Source: Streptomyces sp. NBC_01485 (lineage in GTDB: Bacteria; Actinomycetota; Actinomycetes; Streptomycetales; Streptomycetaceae). From it: a DNA stretch of 64,000 bases. Made by a program: the position numbers and the translations under genes. Shown here in pieces: positions 45,609 to 55,364 of this stretch (position 1 is its first letter; each line of letters starts with the position of its first letter). Location of the stretch: NCBI RefSeq assembly GCF_036227125.1, contig NZ_CP109435.1:4712001-4776000 (forward strand). Reading direction: 5' to 3'. The notes below the pieces were generated by a model, which searched no databases, was not told where the DNA came from, and worked only from the letters and a program-made list of their open reading frames with translations.

Positions 45609-46691
45609 ATGGGTTCGGTTCGCGTAGCCATCGTCGGCGTGGGCAACTGCGCGGCGTCACTGGTGCAAGGCGTCGAGTACTACAAGGATGCCGACCCGGC
45701 GTCCAAGGTCCCGGGCCTGATGCACGTGAAGTTCGGGGACTACCACGTCGGTGACGTCGAGTTCGTCGCCGCTTTCGACGTCGACGCGAAGAAGGTCGGA
45801 CTCGACCTCTCGGACGCCATCGGTGCCAGCGAGAACAACACCATCAAGATCTGCGACGTCCCGCACAAGGACGTCACGGTCCAGCGCGGTCACACCCTCG
45901 ACGGTCTCGGCAAGTACTACCGCGAGACCATCGAGGAGTCCGCCGAGACCCCTGTCGACGTGGTCCAGATCCTCAAGGACAAGCAGGTCGACGTCCTCGT
46001 CTGCTACCTGCCCGTCGGTTCCGACTCCGCGGCGAAGTTCTACGCACAGGCCGCCATCGACGCCAAGGTCGCGTTCGTCAACGCCCTTCCGGTCTTCATC
46101 GCCGGCACCAAGGAGTGGGCGGACAAGTTCACCGAGGCGGGCGTCCCGATCGTCGGCGACGACATCAAGTCGCAGGTCGGAGCCACCATCACGCACCGTG
46201 TGATGGCGAAGCTGTTCGAGGACCGCGGTGTCCGTCTCGAGCGCACCATGCAGCTCAACGTCGGCGGCAACATGGACTTCAAGAACATGCTGGAGCGCGA
46301 CCGCCTGGAGTCCAAGAAGATCTCGAAGACGCAGGCCGTCACCTCGCAGATCCCCGACCGCGACCTGGGCGAGAAGAACGTCCACATCGGCCCGTCGGAC
46401 TACGTGCCGTGGCTGGACGACCGCAAGTGGGCGTACGTCCGCCTCGAGGGCCGTGCCTTCGGTGACGTCCCGCTGAGCCTGGAGTACAAGCTCGAGGTCT
46501 GGGACTCGCCGAACTCGGCCGGCGTCATCATCGACGCCCTGCGCGCCGCGAAGATCGCCAAGGACCGCGGCATCGGCGGCCCGATCCTGTCGGCGTCGAG
46601 CTACTTCATGAAGTCCCCGCCGGTCCAGTACTTCGACGACGAGGCCTACGACAACGTCGAGAAGTTCATCCGCGGCGAGGTCGACCGCTAG
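45609..46691 (+). CDS. Inositol-3-phosphate synthase
   Basis: 360 residues of the actinobacterial-archaeal type. MGSVRVAIVGVGNCAASLVQ is the NAD-binding start; DVLVCYLPVGSDSAAKFYAQ, VPIVGDDIKSQVGATITHRV and LNVGGNMDFKNMLERDRLES are the active-site segments. It converts glucose-6-phosphate to inositol-3-phosphate for phosphatidylinositol and mycothiol. ATG 45609 has CCGGA upstream, a weak ribosome-binding site. It is probably co-transcribed with padR. Confidence 0.95.
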   Translation: MGSVRVAIVGVGNCAASLVQGVEYYKDADPASKVPGLMHVKFGDYHVGDVEFVAAFDVDAKKVGLDLSDAIGASENNTIKICDVPHKDVTVQRGHTLDGLGKYYRETIEESAETPVDVVQILKDKQVDVLVCYLPVGSDSAAKFYAQAAIDAKVAFVNALPVFIAGTKEWADKFTEAGVPIVGDDIKSQVGATITHRVMAKLFEDRGVRLERTMQLNVGGNMDFKNMLERDRLESKKISKTQAVTSQIPDRDLGEKNVHIGPSDYVPWLDDRKWAYVRLEGRAFGDVPLSLEYKLEVWDSPNSAGVIIDALRAAKIAKDRGIGGPILSASSYFMKSPPVQYFDDEAYDNVEKFIRGEVDR

Positions 46692-46732
46692 CTCGACCGA
46701 GTACGGAAAATTCGCTCCTGCCAGGGCTGAGA

Positions 46733-46764
46733 AGGGTCCCCGGGTCACATGACCCGGGGGCCCT
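46733..46764 (+). terminator. Terminator after the inositol phosphate synthase gene
   Basis: A ~14-bp stem with one G-U pair (46733-46747 with 46751-46764; AGGGTCCCCGGGTCA) and a tight CAT loop, 42 bp after the stop. Confidence 0.85.
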
Positions 46765-46787
46765 CCCCGTGTGTGAGGCTGTGCCCC

Positions 46788-48050
46788 ATGGCCGTCGTCC
46801 GTGATCTGCGCGTCCTGTTGCGCTTGGGGAACTTCCGGCGTCTGCTCGCCGTGCGGCTGCTCTCCCAGGGCGCGGACGGCGTCTACCAGGTCGCGCTCGC
46901 CACCTATGTCGTGTTCTCCCCGGAGAAACAGACCTCGGCCACAGCGATCGCCTCTGCCATGGCGGTCCTGCTCCTGCCCTACTCGCTGGTCGGCCCGTTC
47001 GCCGGCGTCCTGCTGGACCGCTGGCGCCGCCGCCAGGTCTTCTTCTACGGCAACCTGCTGCGCGCCCTGCTGGCGTCCGTGACAGCCGTCCTGATGATCA
47101 GTCATGTCCCGGACTGGCTCTTCTACGCTTCCGCGCTGTGCGTGACCGCGGTCAACCGCTTCGTCCTCGCCGGTCTGTCGGCGGCTCTGCCGCGCGTGGT
47201 CGACGGCGAGCGCCTGGTGATGGCCAACTCCCTCTCCCCGACGGCCGGAACGCTCGCCGCGGTCGCCGGCGGCGGCCTCGCCTTCGTCGTCCGGCTGGTG
47301 ATCGCGGACTCCGACGCTGCGGTGGTGCTGCTGGGATGCGTGCTGTACCTGTGCTCTGCGCTCGTGTCCCTGACCATGGCTGCGGATCTGCTCGGGCCCG
47401 ACCGTGAGCTGATCCAGCCCCGGCTGGCGACCACACTCCGGGGCACCGCCCGCGGCCTTTCGGCCGGCATACGTCACCTGGCCGAGCCGAAACGCAGGGA
47501 GGCCGCCTGGGCGCTCGGCGCGATCTCGCTGATGCGGTTCTGCTACGGCGCCCTGACCGTCATGGTGCTGATGCTGTGTCGGTACGCCTGGTCGTCCGAC
47601 CCGGACCAGGGACTGGCCCTCCTGGGGCTGGCGGTAGGCGTTTCCGGCATCGGTTTCTTCGTCGCCGCGGTGGTGACCCCGCTGGCCGCTGGACGTCTGG
47701 GCCCGGTCCGCTGGATCGTGGTCTGCTCCGCGGCCGCCGCACTTCTGGAACTCGCCCTGATGCTCCCGTTCACCCAAGTCACCACGTTCATTGCGGCGTT
47801 CGTGCTGGGACTGGTCACCCAGGGAGCGAAGATCGCCACCGACACCATCGTCCAGTCCTCCGTGGAGGACGGCTTCCGCGGCCGGATCTTCTCTCTCTAC
47901 GACGTCCTGTTCAACGTCGCCTTCGTCGGCGCCGCCGCAGTTGCCGCCCTGATGCTGCCGCCTGACGGCCGTTCAGCGGCGCTGGTGGTCACGGTCGCTG
48001 TTATCTACGGAACAATTGCTGGCACTATGGCCCGCTTTGAACGCCAGTAA
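46788..48050 (+). CDS. MFS transporter
   Basis: 420 residues with ten to twelve helices. VRDLRVLLRLGNFRRLLAVR and LLSQGADGVYQVALATYVVF open the first bundle; GPFAGVLLDRWRRRQVFFYG is the helix 2-3 loop with the MFS basic motif. The sequence resembles multidrug-efflux-like MFS proteins. Substrate unknown. ATG 46788 is chosen; an upstream ATG at 46749 would lie within the terminator. No regulator is adjacent. Confidence 0.85.
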   Translation: MAVVRDLRVLLRLGNFRRLLAVRLLSQGADGVYQVALATYVVFSPEKQTSATAIASAMAVLLLPYSLVGPFAGVLLDRWRRRQVFFYGNLLRALLASVTAVLMISHVPDWLFYASALCVTAVNRFVLAGLSAALPRVVDGERLVMANSLSPTAGTLAAVAGGGLAFVVRLVIADSDAAVVLLGCVLYLCSALVSLTMAADLLGPDRELIQPRLATTLRGTARGLSAGIRHLAEPKRREAAWALGAISLMRFCYGALTVMVLMLCRYAWSSDPDQGLALLGLAVGVSGIGFFVAAVVTPLAAGRLGPVRWIVVCSAAAALLELALMLPFTQVTTFIAAFVLGLVTQGAKIATDTIVQSSVEDGFRGRIFSLYDVLFNVAFVGAAAVAALMLPPDGRSAALVVTVAVIYGTIAGTMARFERQ

Positions 48051-48176
48051 GTGTCACATCAAAGACACAGACTCCCCCTCGGCTACAGGGTTGTCAGTGG
48101 ATCCCGGTAACTTACGTGCGTCTTACCTCGCGAGTGATTTCGCGCCACACGTCTAAGTTTTCTAGGGGGACCCCAA

Positions 48177-48698
48177 GTGTCGACTCCGCCGCCCCAGGGC
48201 CAGGGCCAGAACCCGTTTGCGCAGCAGGGCCAGCAGCCCTACGGCCAGCCCGAGGGCCAGGCCCCGTACCCGCCGCAGGGCGGCTACCCCCAGCAGCCCG
48301 GCCAGCCCGGCTACCCAGCCGCCCCCTACGGCGCGGTCCCGCCGGAGCAGCCCCGCCGCAAGGTCAGCTTCAAGCTGGTCAAGAACGTCGTCATCGTCAT
48401 CGCTGTGATCGGTGTGGTCATCGGCGGCTACATAGCCAGCCGGGACGACGCCAAGACGGCGGCGGTCGGCAACTGCATGCACCGGGGCAGCAACAGTGAC
48501 GACAACCCCGACCTCGAGGTCGTCAAGTGCGACTCCACGCAGGCGCAGTACATCGTGCTGGCGAAGGTCGAGGGCACGTACACCCAGGTCACGGCCGACA
48601 GTAAGTGCGCGGAGAAGGCCAAGGACTTCCAGTACTCGTACACCGAGACCGGTGACAACAGTAACTTCCTGCTCTGCCTGAAGGACTACAAGAAGTAG
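48177..48698 (+). CDS. LppU/SCO3897-family membrane protein
   Basis: 173 residues. The first ~60 are Pro/Gln/Gly-rich (QGQNPFAQQGQQPYGQPEGQ); a single membrane helix follows (FKLVKNVVIVIAVIGVVIGG), then a small extracytoplasmic domain with four Cys (VGNCMHRG, VVKCDS, DSKCAEK, LLCLKDYKK) that can form two disulphides. Function unknown; the family is conserved in actinobacteria. GTG 48177 has GGGGGA about 7 nt upstream. Two parS palindromes follow the stop. Confidence 0.85.
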   Translation: MSTPPPQGQGQNPFAQQGQQPYGQPEGQAPYPPQGGYPQQPGQPGYPAAPYGAVPPEQPRRKVSFKLVKNVVIVIAVIGVVIGGYIASRDDAKTAAVGNCMHRGSNSDDNPDLEVVKCDSTQAQYIVLAKVEGTYTQVTADSKCAEKAKDFQYSYTETGDNSNFLLCLKDYKK

Positions 48699-48720
48699 GG
48701 CAGTTGCAGACAGGGGCGGT

Positions 48721-48734
48721 GTTTCACGTGAAAC
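48721..48734. other. parS site (perfect) in a 30-bp palindrome
   Basis: The perfect 14-mer is extended by GGGGCGGT/ACCGCCCC to a palindrome at 48713-48742, 15 bp after the LppU-family stop. Confidence 0.93.
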
Positions 48735-48761
48735 ACCGCCCCATCGCATGTCCGCATGCCA

Positions 48762-48805
48762 CGTGGAAGGGGTCATGTTTCACGTGAAACATGACCCCTT
48801 CCACG
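48762..48805. terminator. Bidirectional hairpin with parS at its centre
   Basis: A 44-bp perfect palindrome: 15-bp arms (48762-48776, 48791-48805) around parS 48777-48790, between convergent genes and ending 4 bp before the pcnA stop. Confidence 0.85.
48777..48790. other. parS site (perfect)
   Basis: GTTTCACGTGAAAC at the centre of the 44-bp palindrome. Confidence 0.93.
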
Positions 48806-48808
48806 GCC

Positions 48809-50275
48809 TCAGTCCTGCTGGGTCCACCACTCCTTGAGCGCGTCCACCGCCGCGTCGTATTCCATCGGACCGTTCTCCAGGCGCAGTTCCAGCAGGTGCT
48901 TGTACGCCTGGCCGATGGCGGGTCCGGGGCCGATGCCCAAGATCTCCATGATCTGGTTGCCGTCGAGGTCGGGACGGATCGCGTCCAGCGTCTCCTGCTT
49001 CTTCAGCTGGGTGATGCGATCCTCCAGCCCGTCGTACGCTCGCGAGAGCGCGACCGCCTTGCGCTTGTTTCGCGTCGTGCAGTCCGAGCGGGTCAGCTTG
49101 TGGAGACGTTCGAGGAGCGGTCCCGCGTCACGCACATAGCGACGCACCGCGGAGTCCGTCCACTCGCCCATGCCGTAACCGTGGAAGCGCAGGTGGAGTT
49201 CGACGAGGCGAGAGACGTCCTTCACCAGCTCGTTGGAGTACTTCAGAGCCGTCATCCGCTTCTTCGTCATCTTCGCTCCGACCACCTCGTGGTGGTGGAA
49301 CGAGACGCGGCCGTCGTTCTCGAAGCGACGGGTCCGCGGCTTGCCGATGTCGTGCAGCAGCGCGGCGAGCCGCAGGACGAGGTCGGGACCGTTCTCCTCC
49401 AGGGCCATGGCCTGTTCCAGGACGATCAGCGTGTGCTCGTAGACGTCCTTGTGCCGGTGGTGCTCGTCGCTCTCCAGCCGCAGAGCGGGCAGCTCGGGCA
49501 GCACATGGTCGGCGATGCCGGTGTCGACCAGCAGCGACAGCCCCTTGCGCGGGTGCGCGGACAGGATCAGCTTGTTCAACTCGTCCCGGACCCTCTCGGC
49601 CGAGACGATCTCGATGCGGCCGGCCATGTCGTTCATCGCCATGACGACCTCGGGGGCGACCTCGAAGTCGAGCTGGGCGGCGAAGCGGGCGGCGCGCATC
49701 ATGCGCAGCGGGTCGTCCGAGAAGGACTCCTCGGGCGTACCCGGAGTGCGCAGCACCTGTGCCGCGAGGTCTTCGAGGCCGCCGTGCGGGTCGATGAACT
49801 CCTTCTCGGGAAGCGCCACGGCCATGGCGTTCACGGTGAAGTCCCGCCGGACGAGGTCCTGCTCGATGGAGTCGCCGTACGACACCTCGGGCTTGCGCGA
49901 GGTGCGGTCGTACGCCTCGGAACGGTACGTCGTCACCTCGATCTGAAAGCTTCGGTCCACGTCACCGACGCGGGCGTCCTTCTGGGCTCCGACGGTGCCG
50001 AAGGCGATCCCGACCTCCCAGACGGAGTCCGCCCATGGCCGCACGATCTTCAGGACGTCCTCGGGTCGGGCGTCCGTGGTGAAGTCCAGGTCGTTGCCGA
50101 GCCGGCCGAGCAGCGCGTCCCGGACCGAGCCGCCGACCAGGGCGAGAGAGAACCCGGCCTCTTGGAAACGGCGGGCCAGGTCGTCGGCGACAGGGGCGAC
50201 CCGTAGCAGTTCACTCACCGCACGGTGCTGCACCTGGCTCAGGACATTGAGATTGTCTTTGTTGGCGTTCGGCAC
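48809..50275 (-). CDS. pcnA: CCA tRNA nucleotidyltransferase / polynucleotide polymerase family
   Basis: 488 residues. Class II nucleotidyltransferase head: FSLALVGGSVRDALLGRLGN with the metal-binding pair in DLDFTTDA, then DLVRRDFTVNAMAVAL, and a RNA-binding region. An HD domain is present (HHRHKDVYEHTL; LLHDIGKPRTR). It adds or repairs the 3'-CCA of tRNA; in streptomycetes related proteins were named poly(A) polymerase. GTG 50275 is chosen (MPNANKDNLNVLSQVQHRAV); the longer frame has no start with a good ribosome-binding site. Convergent with the LppU-family gene. Confidence 0.93.
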   Translation of the reverse strand: MPNANKDNLNVLSQVQHRAVSELLRVAPVADDLARRFQEAGFSLALVGGSVRDALLGRLGNDLDFTTDARPEDVLKIVRPWADSVWEVGIAFGTVGAQKDARVGDVDRSFQIEVTTYRSEAYDRTSRKPEVSYGDSIEQDLVRRDFTVNAMAVALPEKEFIDPHGGLEDLAAQVLRTPGTPEESFSDDPLRMMRAARFAAQLDFEVAPEVVMAMNDMAGRIEIVSAERVRDELNKLILSAHPRKGLSLLVDTGIADHVLPELPALRLESDEHHRHKDVYEHTLIVLEQAMALEENGPDLVLRLAALLHDIGKPRTRRFENDGRVSFHHHEVVGAKMTKKRMTALKYSNELVKDVSRLVELHLRFHGYGMGEWTDSAVRRYVRDAGPLLERLHKLTRSDCTTRNKRKAVALSRAYDGLEDRITQLKKQETLDAIRPDLDGNQIMEILGIGPGPAIGQAYKHLLELRLENGPMEYDAAVDALKEWWTQQD

Positions 50276-50533
50276 AACAGAAGAGGGTACGTGGCCCGGC
50301 CAGCCGCGGTCGCCCCGATTCCGGGCGGGAGGACATCTCCCCTGATAGGCAGGCAAGCCTGCTCCTTGCCGCCTACACAGGTACTCCTCTCTATACGCGC
50401 ACATAGCGGATGTCCCGGCCGTCTCTCACGATCTTGTGGAGCAGACCGCGGCACTTCCCCTCGGCGCGCATCGTTACCATGCGTGGACGCACATTCCGAC
50501 GACCACTGACGACGACGAGGGACGGGCGAACGC

Positions 50534-52888
50534 GTGGCCGAGGCGGCAGACTTTCCGGGGATGAGTCCCTCACCTGCCCGCCGGTGGCTGCGGCGCACCG
50601 GCGCACTGCTCGCCGGGGCGCCTCTGCTGGCCGGTCTCGTCCAGCTGCCCGGCGCCTCCGCGCAGGCCGTCGGCCAGACCTCCGCCAAGGCGGCCTCCGA
50701 CACGGGCACGGTCGCCGTCGCCGTCGACTCGCTGAGCCCCGGCGCCCCGACCGACGGGGACACCCTGACCCTCTCCGGCACGGTCATCAACAACGGCAAG
50801 CGGGCGGTCACCGACGCCCACGTGGGTCTGCGGGTGGGCGCCGCGCTCACCACCCGCTCGGCGATCGACACGGCCGTCAAGCGCTCGGCCGCCCTCCCCG
50901 GCAACGACGGCTCCGAGGTGGGCGGCAAGTACGTCGCCGAGTTCGCCAAGCTCACGCCGGGCGTCGCCGAGCACTTCAGCATCTCCATCCCGGTCGACAA
51001 GCTCGACCTCGGCGCTGACGGGGTCTACCCGATCAGTGTCGCCCTCTCGGGCGAGACATCCGCTCAGCCGTGGGAGCAGGTGCTGGGCGTCCAGCGGACC
51101 TTCCTGCCGTGGCAGCCCGACGAGGCGGACACCCGGACCCGGACAACCGTGCTGTGGCCGCTGGTGTCCACCGTGCACATGACCGCGGAGACGGGTTCGA
51201 ACGCGCAGCAGACGCCGGTCTTCCTCAACGACGACCTGGCCGCGGAGATCGCTCCCGGCGGCCGCCTCGACCAGCTCCTGACCCTGGGCAAGGAACTCGA
51301 CATCACCTGGGTGATCGACCCGGACCTGCTGGCATCGGTCGACGCCATGACCGGCAGCTACCGGGTCCGGGGCGACGGCGACACCACCACGGCCGGCACC
51401 CACCAGGCGATCGCCAAGCAGTGGCTCGACGATCTGCAGGACGCGGTGATCGGCAAGGAGGTCGTCGCGCTGCCCTTCGCCGATCCCGACCTGGCCGCCC
51501 TCGCCCACAACGGCACCGGCGTCGCCGGCTCGCTGAGCCAGCTCAAGGCGGCCACCGACGTCGCCGCCACCACGGTGGAGACGGTGCTCCACGTGACGCC
51601 GAGCACCGACTTCGCGTGGCCGGTGGACGGCGCCGTAGACCCGTCGATCGTCAAGGTCGCCACCTCCGCCGGCGCCGACAAGGTGATCGCGCGCAGCGAC
51701 AGCCTGACCGAGACCGGCGATCTCACCTACTCGCCGTCCGCGGCCCGGCCCATCGGCGGCGGCACCACGGCGGTCGTCGCGGACGCGCGGCTGTCGACGA
51801 CGTTCCAGGGCGATCTGACGAAGGCATCCGCGTCCACGCTCGCCGTGCAGGAGTTCCTCGCGCAGAGCCTGGCGCTGAACCTGCAGACGGACAAGCAGCG
51901 CAGCATCGTCGTCGCCCCGCAGCGGATGCCGACGGCGAGCCAGGCCCGGTCGCTGGCGGAGGCCGTGACGACGCTCCAGGGCGGCACCTGGTCGCAGTCC
52001 CAGCAGCTCGTGGCGACCGCAAAGGCCAAGCCCGATCCGCGCGCCAGCACGAAGGTGTCGTCGAAGTCGGCCTACCCGTCCTCGCTGCGCAAGCAGGAGC
52101 TGTCCCGGTCGGCCTTCGGGCAGATCGCGGACACGCAGGACAACCTCGACAACTTCAAGGTGATCCTCACCAACGAGGCCCGGGTGGTGACCCCCTTCGG
52201 GCGAGCCATAAACCGTGAGATGTCCACGTCGTGGCGGGGCCGGAGCACCGCTGCGAGCACCTTCCGCCAGGGCGTGCAGGCCTACCTCGACAGCTTGACC
52301 GGCCAGGTCAAGCTGATCGACAAGTCGGAGACCAAGCTCTCGGGGCGCAGCGCCACGATCCCGGTGACCGTGCAGAACAACCTGGTGCAGGGCGTCGACC
52401 ACCTGGTGCTGCGGCTCACCTCGACGAACCCGACCCGTCTGGAGATCTCCGGCGAGGACTACGCCGAGCAGCGGATCACGGTCTCCGGCGGGCACACCAC
52501 GACGGTGAAGTTCACCACCTCCGCCAACGTCAACGGCCAGACGACGGTGGTCGCCCAGTTGTTCACCGAGGACGGCCAGAAGTACGGCGCGCCGGTCAGG
52601 TTCGATGTGAGGGTCACGGAGATCACGGCCACCGTGATGCTGGTCATCGGCGGCGGTGTCCTGCTGCTCGTGCTGGCAGGCTTCCGTATGTACACCCAGC
52701 GCAAGCGTGCTGCGGCCCGCCAGGCCGAGGAGTCCGGCGAGGACGGCGAGTCCGCCGTGGACCGTGACGAGGAAGAATCCGACGCCCGAGCCGGGGCAGA
52801 CGACCCGGAGCAGCCGAGTGACGAGACACCGGACACCGCGACCGAAAGCGCCGACCCGTCCGCCACGGGTGAGAGAGTGGACCGTTGA
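50534..52888 (+). CDS. Secreted/membrane-anchored protein (DUF6049-like)
   Basis: 784 residues. An N-terminal signal peptide is likely (WLRRTGALLAGAPLLAGLVQ, cleavage after ASAQA). The body is extracytoplasmic, with an early beta-sandwich (TLTLSGTVINNGKRAVTDAH) and a polysaccharide-deacetylase-like central region (TWVIDPDLLASVDAMTGSY). A C-terminal helix (TVMLVIGGGVLLLVLAGFRM) and an acidic cytoplasmic tail end it. Function unknown. It precedes murJ by 44 bp on the same strand, so a cell-envelope role is likely; the same pairing is seen in mycobacteria. Confidence 0.85.
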   Translation: MAEAADFPGMSPSPARRWLRRTGALLAGAPLLAGLVQLPGASAQAVGQTSAKAASDTGTVAVAVDSLSPGAPTDGDTLTLSGTVINNGKRAVTDAHVGLRVGAALTTRSAIDTAVKRSAALPGNDGSEVGGKYVAEFAKLTPGVAEHFSISIPVDKLDLGADGVYPISVALSGETSAQPWEQVLGVQRTFLPWQPDEADTRTRTTVLWPLVSTVHMTAETGSNAQQTPVFLNDDLAAEIAPGGRLDQLLTLGKELDITWVIDPDLLASVDAMTGSYRVRGDGDTTTAGTHQAIAKQWLDDLQDAVIGKEVVALPFADPDLAALAHNGTGVAGSLSQLKAATDVAATTVETVLHVTPSTDFAWPVDGAVDPSIVKVATSAGADKVIARSDSLTETGDLTYSPSAARPIGGGTTAVVADARLSTTFQGDLTKASASTLAVQEFLAQSLALNLQTDKQRSIVVAPQRMPTASQARSLAEAVTTLQGGTWSQSQQLVATAKAKPDPRASTKVSSKSAYPSSLRKQELSRSAFGQIADTQDNLDNFKVILTNEARVVTPFGRAINREMSTSWRGRSTAASTFRQGVQAYLDSLTGQVKLIDKSETKLSGRSATIPVTVQNNLVQGVDHLVLRLTSTNPTRLEISGEDYAEQRITVSGGHTTTVKFTTSANVNGQTTVVAQLFTEDGQKYGAPVRFDVRVTEITATVMLVIGGGVLLLVLAGFRMYTQRKRAAARQAEESGEDGESAVDRDEEESDARAGADDPEQPSDETPDTATESADPSATGERVDR

Positions 52889-52932
52889 GGATGTCGTGGC
52901 CGGTGGGCCCGGGACGATGAGGTGGGGTAAGC

Positions 52933-55227
52933 ATGAACGCGCCGTACGACGGTGACCGCGGCCAGGCCGCGGGCGGCTCGGGCCACCCCGAGGGCCCGCC
53001 GCCCGAGCACGGCCAGGTGCCGCCGCAGCTCCCCGCGGACATGTACCTCCAGGACGCCTACGACCAGGACCCCTACCGGGCCCAGGACCTCACGGCGCAG
53101 GATCCGGTCGCCGAGGCGCTCTACGACCGCGCCGCGCACCCCCCGCCGCCCCCGGGCACGTACGAGCCGCCGCAGCCGCTGTACGGCACACCCCCGCAGT
53201 CCCCGTACGCCCCCGACCCGCACGTGTGGGCGCAGACTCCGGCGCCCGAGCCGGAGGGCCCCACCCAGTACCTGCCGTACGGCGACGACCCGCGCACGAC
53301 CCAGTTCGTGGGCGTGGACGACCTGGTGACGCACTCCGGTGAGGAGCAGCACCAGCCCGACGCCTTCGCCCACCTCTTCCGCGACCAGCAGCAGAGCGGC
53401 ACCCGCGGCCCGACGGAGCCCCCGGCGGTACCGGGCCCGGCCCAGGAGCCGGCTGGTCAGGGAGCGGCGTCGCAGTACCAGGCACCGCAGTACCAGGGTC
53501 CGAAGGCACCGTCTCCCGCGGCGGACCAGACCATGAACCTCACCGCCACGCCGATCGCGGCTCCCGCCCCGGCCGCCGCCCCCGCCTCGAAGAAGGGCGG
53601 ACGCGCCGCGGGCCTGCTGAAGTCCAGCGCCGTCATGGCGGCGGGCACGATGGTCTCCCGCCTCACCGGCTTCGTCCGCTCCGCGCTGATCGTCTCGGCG
53701 CTGGGCGTCGGCCTGCTCGGCGACACCTTCCAGGTCGCCTACCAACTGCCGACGATGATCTACATCCTGACCGTCGGCGGCGGCCTCAACTCCGTCTTCG
53801 TGCCGCAGCTCGTGCGGGCCATGAAGGAGGACGAGGACGGCGGCGAGGCCTACGCCAACCGTCTGCTGACGCTGGTGATGGTGGCGCTGGGCCTGCTCAC
53901 GGTCGCCGCGATCGCCGCGGCCCCTCTGCTGATCCGGGCGCTGTCCGACTCGGTCGCCAGCGACCCGGCGGCCAACGAGGTCGGCATCACCTTCGTCCGC
54001 TACTTCCTGCCCTCGATCTTCTTCATGGGCGTCCACGTGGTGATGGGCCAGATCCTCAACGCGCGCGGGAAGTTCGGCGCGATGATGTGGACGCCGGTCC
54101 TCAACAACATCGTCATCATCGTGACGCTGGGCATGTTCATCTGGGTCTACGGCACCGCCGCGGACTCCGGCATGAAGGTCACGACCATCCCGCCGGAGGG
54201 CGAGCGGCTCCTCGGCATCGGCGTCCTGCTCGGCCTCGTCGTGCAGGCCCTCGCGATGATCCCGTACCTGCGCGAGACCGGGTTCCGGCTGCGGCTGCGC
54301 TTCGACTGGAAGGGCCACGGCCTCGGCAAGGCCGCGACGCTCGCCAAGTGGACCGTCCTGTTCGTCCTGGCCAACCAGGCCGGCGCGCTCGTCGTCACCC
54401 AGCTCTCCACGTCGGCCGGCAAGGACTCGCCGGTCGACGGCACCGGTTTCTCCGCCTACGCCAACGCCCAGCTGATCTGGGGCCTGCCGCAGGCCATCAT
54501 CACCGTCTCGCTGATGGCCGCCCTACTGCCCCGCATCTCCCGCTCGGCGGCCGAGGGCGACGCCGGCGCGGTCCGCGACGACATCTCCCAGGGCCTGCGC
54601 ACCACGGCCGTCGCGATCGTGCCGATCGCCTTCGGCCTCCTCGCGCTCGGCATCCCGATGTGCACGCTGATCTTCGGCTCCTCCGGTACCAGCGAGGCCA
54701 CGAACATGGGCTTCATGCTGATGGCCTTCGGCCTCGGCCTGATCCCCTACTCCGTGCAGTACGTCGTTCTGCGCGCCTTCTACGCCTACGAGGACACCCG
54801 GACGCCCTTCTACAACACGGTCATCGTGGCCGCGGTCAACGCGAGCGCCTCGGCGGTCTGCTACTTCGTCCTGCCCGCCCGTTGGGCCGTGGTCGGCATG
54901 GCGGCCGCCTACGGACTGGCGTACGCGATCGGCGTCGGCGTGGCCTGGAACCGGCTGCGCAAGCGGCTCGGCGGCGACCTTGACGGCTCCCACGTCCTGC
55001 GGACGTACGCCCGGCTGTGCATCGCCTCCGTACCGGCCGCACTGGTCAGTGGCGCCGCCTGTTACGGCATCGGCCACAGCCTGGGCCAGGGCGTCCTCGG
55101 TTCTTCGGCCGCCCTGCTGGCCGGCGGGGCCCTTCTTCTCGGTATCTTCTTCGTCGCCGCCCGCCGCATGCGCATCGAGGAGCTCAACTCGCTCGTCGGC
55201 ATGGTCCGCGGACGCCTGGGTCGCTGA
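52933..55227 (+). CDS. murJ: Lipid II flippase MurJ (MviN)
   Basis: 764 residues. A ~220-residue cytoplasmic Pro/Gln/Tyr-rich N-terminus (repeats YQAPQYQGPKAP) precedes the 14-helix MOP-family core: MAAGTMVSRLTGFVRSALIV, VAYQLPTMIYILTVGGGLNS, RISRSAAEGDAGAVRDD and YSVQYVVLRAFYAYEDTRTP, which are MurJ hallmarks. MurJ flips lipid-linked peptidoglycan precursor across the membrane. ATG 52933 has GGGG upstream (weak). The following gene, a kinase-like protein, matches the domain fused to MurJ in mycobacteria. Confidence 0.95.
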   Translation: MNAPYDGDRGQAAGGSGHPEGPPPEHGQVPPQLPADMYLQDAYDQDPYRAQDLTAQDPVAEALYDRAAHPPPPPGTYEPPQPLYGTPPQSPYAPDPHVWAQTPAPEPEGPTQYLPYGDDPRTTQFVGVDDLVTHSGEEQHQPDAFAHLFRDQQQSGTRGPTEPPAVPGPAQEPAGQGAASQYQAPQYQGPKAPSPAADQTMNLTATPIAAPAPAAAPASKKGGRAAGLLKSSAVMAAGTMVSRLTGFVRSALIVSALGVGLLGDTFQVAYQLPTMIYILTVGGGLNSVFVPQLVRAMKEDEDGGEAYANRLLTLVMVALGLLTVAAIAAAPLLIRALSDSVASDPAANEVGITFVRYFLPSIFFMGVHVVMGQILNARGKFGAMMWTPVLNNIVIIVTLGMFIWVYGTAADSGMKVTTIPPEGERLLGIGVLLGLVVQALAMIPYLRETGFRLRLRFDWKGHGLGKAATLAKWTVLFVLANQAGALVVTQLSTSAGKDSPVDGTGFSAYANAQLIWGLPQAIITVSLMAALLPRISRSAAEGDAGAVRDDISQGLRTTAVAIVPIAFGLLALGIPMCTLIFGSSGTSEATNMGFMLMAFGLGLIPYSVQYVVLRAFYAYEDTRTPFYNTVIVAAVNASASAVCYFVLPARWAVVGMAAAYGLAYAIGVGVAWNRLRKRLGGDLDGSHVLRTYARLCIASVPAALVSGAACYGIGHSLGQGVLGSSAALLAGGALLLGIFFVAARRMRIEELNSLVGMVRGRLGR

Positions 55228-55364
55228 GTCGGGGGCGAGCGCACAACCATCGTCTGCTGCCGCGTGTCGTGCATAGCGGCGGACTGTGGGCACAATTGGG
55301 TTCGGCGTCGGACGGCGCGCACGAGGTCGGACGGCGCGCACTGGATGGGGAGGCAGGAACGACG

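Noticed and set aside
45657..47777. Minus-strand ORF of 706 codons opposite inositol synthase and the MFS gene
   Set aside because: Spans two well-supported genes and a terminator; composition typical of shadow frames.
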